Assembly: GCA_016720115.1 (NCBI GenBank)
Contig: JADJXT010000002.1
Location: 124,001 to 188,000, forward strand
Direction of reading: 5' to 3'
Source: Sphingomonadales bacterium
GTDB taxonomy: Bacteria > Pseudomonadota > Alphaproteobacteria > Sphingomonadales > Sphingomonadaceae
DNA: 64,000 nt
The notes beneath the pieces are model-generated. The model saw only the letters and a program-made list of their open reading frames with translations. It did not search any database and was not told the DNA's origin. Positions 51,251 to 59,767 of the stretch are shown in pieces; positions within the stretch are counted from its first letter, which is position 1; each line of letters starts with the position of its first letter. Both the position numbers and the translations under genes were made by a program.

Positions 51251-54200
51251 TCAAACCGGTTTGTGCGCAGCCAGATCGGCATCGGACAACTCGATCATCG
51301 TCGGGCCGCTAGTGTAGAGCAACGAAGCGGTCACGCGATGCTCAGGGAAAATCCGTTCGATGGCCGAAGCGTAATGCGCCATTTGCCGCAGTTCGGAAAG
51401 CTGCACCTCGGCGGCATTTGCCGGAATCCGTCGCGACGTTTTGAAATCCACGATCCGGACCTCCCCTTCCTCAACCAGCAAGCGGTCAATCCGTCCGGCG
51501 ACGACGGTTTCACCGACGACAGCCGCAATCGGCACTTCAGCCCGCGCACTTTCCGAAAACAGCTTTTGCCAGCGCGGATCAGAGAGCAGCGCCCGCACTT
51601 GCGCGATCAATGCCGCATGATCGTGCCGCCCCTCGCGATCGCGTTCGGCCAGCCATATCGCGGCATCTTCGCCAAACCGGGCCAAGCGGCTGCCGTCGAC
51701 GCGCTCAATCAGCCCATGCACCAGCTTGCCGCGTTCTGCGGCATGCCGCATGGCAGCACCTGCAGGACGCTCGCCAATGTCGCTGTCATCGAGATGCGAA
51801 GGCGCCAACGGCCTCGGCGGTCGGACCTCTGCTGCTGCCGGACGCAATAGCCAATCGGGCAACCCTGACGGCGTAGCTGCGTCTCCCTCAACCTTGCTCG
51901 CAGGTTCGACCTTTGGTTCGGCAGCCCCGGACAGCATGCGCGTAATGCGCCCCTTGGCATCGCTTTGTTGTGCGCAACCCAAGGCGTCCATCGCACTTTC
52001 GATCGCGACATGCCAACTGTCAGCTTTGGGCGCCTTGTCGCGCTTGCCAAGGCTCCCGGCCATGATCAGCCGCTCCTCTGCGCGGGTCAGCGCGACATAA
52101 AGCAGCCGGAAATGTTCGTTCAGTTCGCTTGTTTCGCGGGCATCATCGATTTCGGCCAGTCGACCGAAACGCGAATCCTTGTCGACCTTCAGCATCGGGA
52201 GTGCGCCGCCCTCCGTCAGTGGCAGCGTGGCATTGGGATCGCGACCGCCCTTCGCTCCGGGATCGACTGTCACATCCGCCAAAATGACGACCGGCGCCTG
52301 CAAGCCCTTCGCGCCATGCACCGTCATGATCTGGACTTCGTTGCTGCCTGTCAGCCGTTCGCGTTTGATCTCGCTCGAATTGCGTTCGAACCAGTCGAGA
52401 AACCGCTGCAGCGTACCGCCCTTTGCTTGCTCGAACTCGATGGCAAGGTTGAGGAATTCCTCAATCGGAACCAGCACCTCATCGCCCAGGCGAGCAACAA
52501 ACTTCTTCCGTCCCTGCGTCGGGCCAGACAATATCTGTTCAAGAAACTGATAAGGGGTAGTGAAATCTGCGCTGGCGAGCATTTCCCGCATCGGCACAAG
52601 GTCATGCTCGATAGCCGGATTGCGCCGCACCTGCTCCCACAAGGAGAGCCCTTCCTTCCGGTAGCCATGTTCCAGCAACTGCGCTTGCGACCAGCCAATC
52701 AATGGCGACACCAGAAGGCAGGCGAGGCTGAGATCATCCTGCGGTTGCAAGACGAAGCGTATGGCCGATACCAGATCCTGCACGGCCAATTGTTCGCCAA
52801 TCTGCATGCGATCAATGCCGGCAACGGGCACTTTCAACGCATGCAAACGTGCGACGAGCAGCGAGGCGACTTCAGTGCGTTTGCGAAACAGCACCATGAT
52901 GTCACCGGGAAGCAACGGCTTTCCATTGGCAAGGATCGTCTTTTCATCGACCAGCGCCTTGATACGCGCCGCAAGCAGCGCCGCCAGCTCGCGCTTTTCG
53001 GGGCCGAGCCACTTTTCCTCATCCTCGTCACCCTCTCCGCTTTCTGAAAGTGCCGCTGCAGTTACTGGCTCGAGCAGTTCGACCGATCCAATGTCGGGCT
53101 TTTCGCTGATATGGCTTTCGATTTCGTCGGCAAGTCCGAAGCGCTGGTGCCCGAGCGTTTCGATAACCGCGTTGACCAGTTGGAGGATAGGCTGGGTCGA
53201 ACGGAAGGATTGCGAAAGCGTCAGTTCGTGCAGCCTGGCATCCTGTTCGACCAGACGCTGCGCATAGCGATTTCCCGCGTCGCGATATTTGGCAGGGTCG
53301 GTGCCCTGAAAGCCGTAAATCGCCTGCTTGAAATCACCGACGGCAAAGATCGTGCGCGGTTTCTCGCCCTTTGCACCCAGTCCGGCGAAATAATCTTCCG
53401 ACAAAGCCTCGATGATCGCCCATTGACGGTCGTTGGTATCCTGCGCCTCGTCGACAAGGATATGGTCGATCCGCCTGTCGAGTTTGTAGCGCACCCATTG
53501 CGTCATCCCGCTCGTGGTCAACAGCCCCGCAGCCTTTGCAATCAGATCGTCGAAATCGACCAGACCGCGCGTGCGCTTGATCGCTTCATAGCGCAGCGCA
53601 AAAGCCTTGCCCGCCAGCAGCGCGTCGGCAAGTTTGTCGGCATAGGCCAGAAGCGCTTTTGCCCGCACGATCCCCGATGTCCACAAATGCAGGTCGGTGG
53701 CAATCCGGGCATAGCCATCGTCGACGGGCGTATATCCCTTCGACGAAATGAGCGGCTCGCCATCGGATTTGCTCCAGCAACCGTGCAGGCTTGCAATCAA
53801 TGCCCCGCGCTGCATCGGATCGAGGCCAAGCCACGCGCTTATCTTCCCGGCGCGCTCCACGCCCCTGTCCTTACCCCAGGCGAGGTTCATGTCGCGAACG
53901 GCCATTATGGAACCGCGATCGATCACATCGTCGTCGCAAAGCGAGGCTATAATCTCGTCAATCGAGCCATCGAAGTTCAGACCCAACTGGCGCCGCACAT
54001 AGGGCAGCAGCCCCTGATCCTCCGGCAAATGTCGCAAGGTTTCAACAGCACCCGCGCAGCGCTGCAGGAAACCCCAGGTGCCGTCTTCGCCCCTTTCGAG
54101 GCCCATGCGATGCAGGCTTTCGGCGATCCGCAAATCCCCCGTTGCATCGGCCTCCTGAGCAATTTGCGCCAGCACCTCGCGCTGCAATTCCGCTTTGGTG

Positions 54201-54667
54201 CGATCGTCGAGCGGTTCGAAGCCCGGCATGATCCCGGCCTCTTCGGGAAAGCTGGCAAGGAGTGACTGGCAAAAGCTGTGAATCGTCATGATCTGCAACC
54301 CGCCGCCCGGCGCGTCGAGGATTTGGGCGAAGAGCTTGCGGGCTTGAGTTCGACTTTCTGGCCCGGATGGCGCACCCATTGCCTCTAGCTCGTGAAATAG
54401 CCGATCGCCGTCCAGCATCACCCAATCGGCCAGCTTGCGATTGATGCGCTCTGCCATTTCGGCGGCTGCCGCCTTGGTGAATGTGAGGCACAAAATCTCT
54501 TCGGGCTGTGCACCGGCCAGCAACAGCCGGATCACCCGCGCCGAAAGCACCTGCGTTTTCCCTGAGCCTGCCGAGGCGCTCAGCCAGACATTGGCGTCTG
54601 GCACCACCGCAGCCTGTTGTGCGGACGTCAGTTCGTGGACCTTGTGCGCTTCGGCGTCAGCTGTCAT
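51251..54667 (-). CDS. addA: Double-strand break repair helicase-nuclease AddA
   Basis: The 1138-residue UvrD-like subunit of AddAB, the alphaproteobacterial counterpart of RecBCD. Walker A is ASAGSGKT (residues 31-38), motif II is LVDEAQDTNDRQW, and the middle holds FAVGDFKQAIYGFQG and IMTVHGAKGLQAPVV. The C-terminal RecB-like nuclease has VAGRIDRLLVEEGEVRIVDFKTS. The start overlaps the end of addB by 11 bases. Confidence 0.94.
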   Translation of the reverse strand: MTADAEAHKVHELTSAQQAAVVPDANVWLSASAGSGKTQVLSARVIRLLLAGAQPEEILCLTFTKAAAAEMAERINRKLADWVMLDGDRLFHELEAMGAPSGPESRTQARKLFAQILDAPGGGLQIMTIHSFCQSLLASFPEEAGIMPGFEPLDDRTKAELQREVLAQIAQEADATGDLRIAESLHRMGLERGEDGTWGFLQRCAGAVETLRHLPEDQGLLPYVRRQLGLNFDGSIDEIIASLCDDDVIDRGSIMAVRDMNLAWGKDRGVERAGKISAWLGLDPMQRGALIASLHGCWSKSDGEPLISSKGYTPVDDGYARIATDLHLWTSGIVRAKALLAYADKLADALLAGKAFALRYEAIKRTRGLVDFDDLIAKAAGLLTTSGMTQWVRYKLDRRIDHILVDEAQDTNDRQWAIIEALSEDYFAGLGAKGEKPRTIFAVGDFKQAIYGFQGTDPAKYRDAGNRYAQRLVEQDARLHELTLSQSFRSTQPILQLVNAVIETLGHQRFGLADEIESHISEKPDIGSVELLEPVTAAALSESGEGDEDEEKWLGPEKRELAALLAARIKALVDEKTILANGKPLLPGDIMVLFRKRTEVASLLVARLHALKVPVAGIDRMQIGEQLAVQDLVSAIRFVLQPQDDLSLACLLVSPLIGWSQAQLLEHGYRKEGLSLWEQVRRNPAIEHDLVPMREMLASADFTTPYQFLEQILSGPTQGRKKFVARLGDEVLVPIEEFLNLAIEFEQAKGGTLQRFLDWFERNSSEIKRERLTGSNEVQIMTVHGAKGLQAPVVILADVTVDPGAKGGRDPNATLPLTEGGALPMLKVDKDSRFGRLAEIDDARETSELNEHFRLLYVALTRAEERLIMAGSLGKRDKAPKADSWHVAIESAMDALGCAQQSDAKGRITRMLSGAAEPKVEPASKVEGDAATPSGLPDWLLRPAAAEVRPPRPLAPSHLDDSDIGERPAGAAMRHAAERGKLVHGLIERVDGSRLARFGEDAAIWLAERDREGRHDHAALIAQVRALLSDPRWQKLFSESARAEVPIAAVVGETVVAGRIDRLLVEEGEVRIVDFKTSRRIPANAAEVQLSELRQMAHYASAIERIFPEHRVTASLLYTSGPTMIELSDADLAAHKPV

Positions 54668-57644
54668 CGGTAGCCTCGTTCCAGCTGGCATTGCCAACCC
54701 ATTCATCGAGCCGCATCAGTTGGTCATAATCCGTGTAAATGGCATAATCGGGCTTCAGCTTTGCCTTGAATGGCGCGTCGCCGAGGATCCACTGCGCGAT
54801 CGCTTCGCTCGCCCTGGCATCGGCAAAACTGACAAATGTCTCCGCATCCGGCTCGCCATCTTTCGGCTTTTTGGAAAATGGCGGTTCGCAATAGCCAAAG
54901 CTGCCATCCTTGCTTTTGGCCAGCGACCAATATTCATAGCCGCCAACTTCCCCTACTGCCTCCTTCACGCCGCCCGTTTCGACGAGCAGCCCGGCCAGCC
55001 CCAATTGCAGCGCATAGCCAGCATTCACTTTGCCCTTTGAGGGCGCACCGCCAGTCTTGTAATCAACCACGACCAGCTTTCCATCTGCCTGTCGGTCGAT
55101 ACGGTCGATGCGACCGTGCACGCGGATTCCCGAAATCTCGCCCTCTGCCCTTACTTCAAAGGCTTCGATGTGGCGTCCTTCGCCCACATTATCCGCGATT
55201 TTATCGGCAACCCATTGCAGCCCTGCCATGATCCGCGGTTGCCACAACAGCCGCAGAGCGGGCGTCACAGATTTGTCGGCAAAGGCATTTGCGGCAAAGC
55301 GCAGCAGGCTATCGGGCGCACGGTCTCCTGTTTTGGTCCAGTCCTCGATGATCTTGTGAACCAGCGTACCCTTCCACGCCGGATCGGGATCGGCATCAAC
55401 CGGCTTCAACGCATCGAGTTTCAGGATATTGCGGGCATAAAAGGCAAATGGATCAGCCTTCAGCATATCCATCTGCGTAATCGAAATGGCCACCTTGCGC
55501 TGTTCCGATGCAGGGCTGGGTTCGGGGCGCTTATATGGCTCAACCGGCTTTTCGCTATGGTCCAGCAATCGAGCGTATCGGCTTGCTGTATCCTCACTTC
55601 GCAGCTTGTCCCCCATCAAGGCCTGAAGCCGTAACAGAAAACGCGAGGCAATGGTCGGCCCGGAACGATCGCGTTTCGCCCGCGTCAGCACGACCTCAGG
55701 CGCACCCAATGCGCTCGCCAGATCATGCGCCGACAGGCCGATATTGCGATCAAGGCCGGGCATGTCGAGGCTGCGCCGCAAATGCGGGGCAAGCCACGGA
55801 TCGGGCTTGGGCAGCTGCGGCCAACTGCTTTCGTTGAGGCCTGCGCAGATGACCAGGTCCGCCGATTGCAGCCGTGCCTCAAGCAAACCGTAAATGGCAA
55901 CGCGAGGATGCCTGCCGAACGCCAGGCGAATACTGATATCGGCGAGCAGCGACGCGAGCAAATCGGGATAGGCCGTCGCGTCGGTGTCGGACAGCGAGTC
56001 CAGTTTTTGCGACGATATCTCTTCGACAAACTCGGCCAGTCGTCGCCCGGCAGCGCCTTTCCAGATTTCGCCGTCGGTCAGGAGGTCTGTCAGCGCAGTC
56101 ACTGCATCAAGATGCGCTTTCAGGTTGCGCGAGCCGCTTTCGACAAAGGGGCGGAACTGCTGGTCGATGCCTTCCCACCACTTGCGTAGTTTCGGTTCCG
56201 CCCGTTTGTCTCGTATCTTCTCATCGATAAGGCGAGCTATGGCGCCAGTACCGCTGCGCATTTGCGGTCCGCGCAACACCAGATCGAGCGCGCGAACCTG
56301 CTCCAGCCATGCAAGTCGGCCATCGCCCGCGTGAACCAGCGGATATTTGAGCGCCGACAGAAGCGGTATCGGAGCCAGCAACTGTGCCAGCATCTGCGAC
56401 ACCGTCAGGAACAATATGCCCGCAGGTTGCTCGGCCAGCGGTTCACCCGCGCTGTCATCTGCTTCGATATCCCAGCGCCGCAACTGTGCAGCCACCCGCA
56501 ACGCGATTTCGCGATCGGGCGTCACCAGTGCGATGCGCTTGCCGGGCGTCTCCACGGCCTCGCGGATCAGCGCTGCGATGGCGCGTGCTTCTTCGGCGCT
56601 GTCTTCTGCGTCAATCAGGCGGACATGGTCCATCGTCCGTCGCTTGATCGGCAGCCCCTGCCATTCGACGGTCTTGTCGGGAATGCAGAATATGTCCTGC
56701 ACCGCCTGCGACAGTTTGGCGCTGCGTGCAGTTACGGTTGCCCCGTCAAACTGCCCGACCTCACTCCGCGATACCCCCATGCGGTGCAGCAGCAGTTTCA
56801 GATGATATTGCGGATGCGTTTCCTGCTGCGGCTTTGCTGCCTTTCCGTCGTTCTCGACCGGCTTTGCAAAGCTTCCCAGTTCGTCCCAATCCGACTCCGT
56901 CATGGCCAGATCGATATGCGGCAGAAGCACAAGCCCGTTGGGTTGCGTTGCAATTTCGGCGAGCAATGTCGCAATTGCCGGTGCCGCAGTTGTTATCCCC
57001 GCGGCAATCAGCGGCGCCTGCGGTGGGCTGGACTTCAACCGTGCAATCAACCGAAATAGCAACGCATTGCGTCTTGCGGCTGGCGCCAACACATTGCGCT
57101 CTGCCAGCCACGCCTCGCTTTCACGACACAATTTCTTCAATCCGTCATAGGCTGTCGACCAATGTGCGGCGAGGTCCGCATTGTCGTGATCGAAATCGAT
57201 GTCGCGGATCGACTTTTCCTCAACCTCCAGTTCGTCGAGCGTGTGGATCAGCTGTTTTGCCAGATGCAGCGCTTCTGCTGCACTGGCATCGAGCCGATAT
57301 TGCCGCACCAGTTCGACAAGCCGCATCAGGCGTTCCATCTCAGGCACTGCTGGCAAAGGCGCGGCGCCATCATGCGCCAGCGGATCGAGCATTGCCCCCA
57401 GTTTCTCGTCAAGCGCCAGATCGCCAATGGCCACCATGCGGGGAAGCACCAGCCCCTTGTCTGCAGAACGAACAAAAGCCGTAGTCAGCGCAGAAATGGC
57501 ACGATTATTCGGCAGGAACAGTAAGACATCGGCCAATCCCAGCCTGTCATCCTGATATCTGGCCACCAGCCAGTCGGCGAGCGCACTCGCAAGGTCGGTT
57601 CCGACCGGAACCGTTTGCACTTTCGCGCGAACAGCTTCAGCCAT
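54657..57644 (-). CDS. addB: Double-strand break repair protein AddB
   Basis: The 995-residue AddB subunit, alphaproteobacterial type. An inactivated helicase-like N-terminal half begins ADVLLFLPNNRAISAL. ADLVICAGLNESSWP follows in the middle, and the C-terminal nuclease carries GRIDRIDRQADGKLVVVDYKTGG. Works with AddA on DNA ends. Its start overlaps the murU stop by eight bases. Confidence 0.92.
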   Translation of the reverse strand: MAEAVRAKVQTVPVGTDLASALADWLVARYQDDRLGLADVLLFLPNNRAISALTTAFVRSADKGLVLPRMVAIGDLALDEKLGAMLDPLAHDGAAPLPAVPEMERLMRLVELVRQYRLDASAAEALHLAKQLIHTLDELEVEEKSIRDIDFDHDNADLAAHWSTAYDGLKKLCRESEAWLAERNVLAPAARRNALLFRLIARLKSSPPQAPLIAAGITTAAPAIATLLAEIATQPNGLVLLPHIDLAMTESDWDELGSFAKPVENDGKAAKPQQETHPQYHLKLLLHRMGVSRSEVGQFDGATVTARSAKLSQAVQDIFCIPDKTVEWQGLPIKRRTMDHVRLIDAEDSAEEARAIAALIREAVETPGKRIALVTPDREIALRVAAQLRRWDIEADDSAGEPLAEQPAGILFLTVSQMLAQLLAPIPLLSALKYPLVHAGDGRLAWLEQVRALDLVLRGPQMRSGTGAIARLIDEKIRDKRAEPKLRKWWEGIDQQFRPFVESGSRNLKAHLDAVTALTDLLTDGEIWKGAAGRRLAEFVEEISSQKLDSLSDTDATAYPDLLASLLADISIRLAFGRHPRVAIYGLLEARLQSADLVICAGLNESSWPQLPKPDPWLAPHLRRSLDMPGLDRNIGLSAHDLASALGAPEVVLTRAKRDRSGPTIASRFLLRLQALMGDKLRSEDTASRYARLLDHSEKPVEPYKRPEPSPASEQRKVAISITQMDMLKADPFAFYARNILKLDALKPVDADPDPAWKGTLVHKIIEDWTKTGDRAPDSLLRFAANAFADKSVTPALRLLWQPRIMAGLQWVADKIADNVGEGRHIEAFEVRAEGEISGIRVHGRIDRIDRQADGKLVVVDYKTGGAPSKGKVNAGYALQLGLAGLLVETGGVKEAVGEVGGYEYWSLAKSKDGSFGYCEPPFSKKPKDGEPDAETFVSFADARASEAIAQWILGDAPFKAKLKPDYAIYTDYDQLMRLDEWVGNASWNEATDDS

Positions 57645-58359
57645 GCACCGCAAGCGCCGCTTCGGTCGGCACTATCGCCTCTGGCGAACCGATATCGAAC
57701 CAGTCGCCCTGATGGACCAGCCCGAAAAGACGGCCTTCTGCGATCGCGCGATCCCAGAACAGGTTTGTCGAAAACGGTCCTTCTGGCGCGTTGCGTATCA
57801 GACGATGACTGATCAACTGATTGCCGGTGTAAATCCAGGGGGCGCTGTCATGATAGCCGCGCCGGATAAGTCTGCCTTCCTCATCAAGGAAGAAATCGCC
57901 CTTGCCGCTGTGCTGATGCGCCCGATCGCGCGGAACGATCAGCAGCAGGCCGTCCATCCGCTCACCATCCCACGCGTCGGCAAGCCGCGACAGCGCATCA
58001 GCATCGCCTTCATCGGTCCATATCGCATCGCTGTTGAGGCAATAAAATGGCTCAGCCTCGATCATATGTTCCGCTTTTACCAGCCCGCCACCGGTTTCCA
58101 TAAGCAGATCGCGCTCATCCGAAATCGCGACGGTCAAATCCTGCGCATGATTCGCCAAATGGGCCTCAATCTGTTCCGGCAGATAATGGACGTTGACAAC
58201 GACATTCCCGATCTGCGCGAGGCGTGCCTTGTCCATTACATGATCTAGCAGGGTCTTGCCGGCAACCTCGACAAGCGGTTTGGGCCTGTCTTCGGTCAAG
58301 GGACGCATGCGGGTGCCGAGACCGGCTGCCATGATCATCGCGGTATCGACTCTGGGCAT
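57637..58359 (-). CDS. murU: Nucleotidyltransferase, N-acetylmuramate-1-phosphate uridylyltransferase-like (MurU)
   Basis: A 240-residue sugar-nucleotide transferase with the signature MIMAAGLGTRMRPLTEDRPKPLVEVAGK near the start, DERDLLMETGGG and metal-binding NSDAIW. Together with the adjacent AmgK kinase it fits the known recycling route MurNAc to MurNAc-1-P to UDP-MurNAc. It starts two bases after the amgK stop. A different sugar substrate cannot be excluded. Confidence 0.85.
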   Translation of the reverse strand: MPRVDTAMIMAAGLGTRMRPLTEDRPKPLVEVAGKTLLDHVMDKARLAQIGNVVVNVHYLPEQIEAHLANHAQDLTVAISDERDLLMETGGGLVKAEHMIEAEPFYCLNSDAIWTDEGDADALSRLADAWDGERMDGLLLIVPRDRAHQHSGKGDFFLDEEGRLIRRGYHDSAPWIYTGNQLISHRLIRNAPEGPFSTNLFWDRAIAEGRLFGLVHQGDWFDIGSPEAIVPTEAALAVHG

Positions 58360-58361
58360 CG

Positions 58362-59348
58362 TCAGACAGTCCTGTCCAGCGGTGACTGCGCGCGCGTTTC
58401 TATCGGTATATTGCGGTCGAACCAGTCACGCACATCGGAAAGGCCCAGGTGCGCCAGATCGCGTTCGAGCAGCCCCCACATGCGCGGGAGGAAAGACAGA
58501 TAGCGTTCTTTGCCGTCGCGCTTCCAAAGCCGGGTGAATATCCCGATTATCTTGGTGTTCCGCTGCGCCCCCAGCAACGCATAATGCAGATCGAAATCCT
58601 CGCCCGCATCGCCGTTCCGGCGATAATGATCGAGCATCGCCGCCTCCAGCTCCGGCGAGACGTCGCGCCGCGCATCCTGCAACAGCGACACCAGATCATA
58701 AGCGGGATGGCCCGCAAGTGCGTCCTGAAAATCGATCAGCCCCTGTGCGCCATCGCGAAGCAGCATGACATTTTCGGCATGATAATCCCGCAGCACCGTT
58801 ACCTGCTGCCATTTGACGTCACAAATCGGCGCAAGCGCACGGCGCCACAATGCGTCGAACGCCTCCCTGTCGACCGCCAGCCCCATAGCAGGCATATACC
58901 ATTCTGCGAGCAGGGCGGTTTCGCGCAGATAGGCATCTGCATCATAGGGCGCGACATCCGCTACCGGGGCCTTTTCAAGCGCGATCAGCGTATCGATGGC
59001 GTGCCGGTAAATTGCCATTTCATCTTCAGGATGTGTATCGAGATGTTCGCGCATCCGTTCATCGCCAAAATCTTCGATCAGCACCAGCCCGCGCGACATA
59101 TCCTCACCGAAAATTTCCGGCGCCCTGAAGCCGTTCCGCAACAGATATTTGGCAACATGCAGAAAGGGCCGCGGATCCTCATGCGGCGGCGGCGCATCCA
59201 TCAGCATCGCGGTTTTGCCTTCAGCCTTGCGGATACGGAAATAACGCCGGAACGAGGCATCGCCCGCCAGCGGTTCGACCTGCGCATCCGACCACCCGAC
59301 CGCACCCAGAAATTCGTTGAGCCCTTCGGGCAGCCGGACCTCGCTCAA
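58362..59348 (-). CDS. amgK: Aminoglycoside phosphotransferase-fold kinase, AmgK-like
   Basis: The 328-residue kinase is related to AmgK, which phosphorylates the anomeric position of MurNAc/GlcNAc. The substrate/nucleotide loop is DASFRRYFRI near residue 27, the catalytic HxxN motif is DYHAENVML, and the metal-binding motif is IDFQDALAGHP. The start is a TTG (LSEVRLPEG) with AGAGGAAG upstream, and it overlaps the tsaE stop (TTGA). An ATG-started version does not fit the upstream frame. Confidence 0.85.
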   Translation of the reverse strand: MSEVRLPEGLNEFLGAVGWSDAQVEPLAGDASFRRYFRIRKAEGKTAMLMDAPPPHEDPRPFLHVAKYLLRNGFRAPEIFGEDMSRGLVLIEDFGDERMREHLDTHPEDEMAIYRHAIDTLIALEKAPVADVAPYDADAYLRETALLAEWYMPAMGLAVDREAFDALWRRALAPICDVKWQQVTVLRDYHAENVMLLRDGAQGLIDFQDALAGHPAYDLVSLLQDARRDVSPELEAAMLDHYRRNGDAGEDFDLHYALLGAQRNTKIIGIFTRLWKRDGKERYLSFLPRMWGLLERDLAHLGLSDVRDWFDRNIPIETRAQSPLDRTV

Positions 59349-59767
59349 ATCTGCTTCCTCTTGTCTTCTACCGTTATCGACCGCGTTCCATCCGGAAGCG
59401 GTTCGATTGCTATCGCAATATCGGCCGACTGCAGCGCCGCTCCACCCTGTTCCGGCCATTCGACCAGGGTAACCCGGTCGTTGGCATCGAACAGGCCGAG
59501 TTCCTCCAGTTCCTGGGGATCGTCTAGCCGATAGAGGTCGGCATGGACAACGGGCAAGCGCATACCGGGCTCATCATATTCGTGGATAATTGCAAATGTC
59601 GGGCTTGAAACATCGCCTGCAAATCCGAATTCGGCAATGATTGCCTTGGCGAGAACGGTCTTCCCTGCGCCAAGCGGCCCCGAAAGCGTGACGAGTTGGC
59701 CAACGGAAAGCTTTTGTGCGAGCTGCGCGCCAAAGGCGCGCATGGCGTCTTCGTCTCTTATGATCAT
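59345..59767 (-). CDS. tsaE: tRNA threonylcarbamoyladenosine ATPase TsaE
   Basis: A 140-residue P-loop protein needed for t6A37 modification of tRNA with TsaB and TsaD. Walker A is SGPLGAGKT, and SSPTFAIIHEY and HADLYRLDDPQELEELG are family hallmarks. It overlaps the upstream divL stop by four bases (ATGA) and the amgK start downstream. tsaB and tsaD are not in the window. Confidence 0.95.
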   Translation of the reverse strand: MIIRDEDAMRAFGAQLAQKLSVGQLVTLSGPLGAGKTVLAKAIIAEFGFAGDVSSPTFAIIHEYDEPGMRLPVVHADLYRLDDPQELEELGLFDANDRVTLVEWPEQGGAALQSADIAIAIEPLPDGTRSITVEDKRKQI

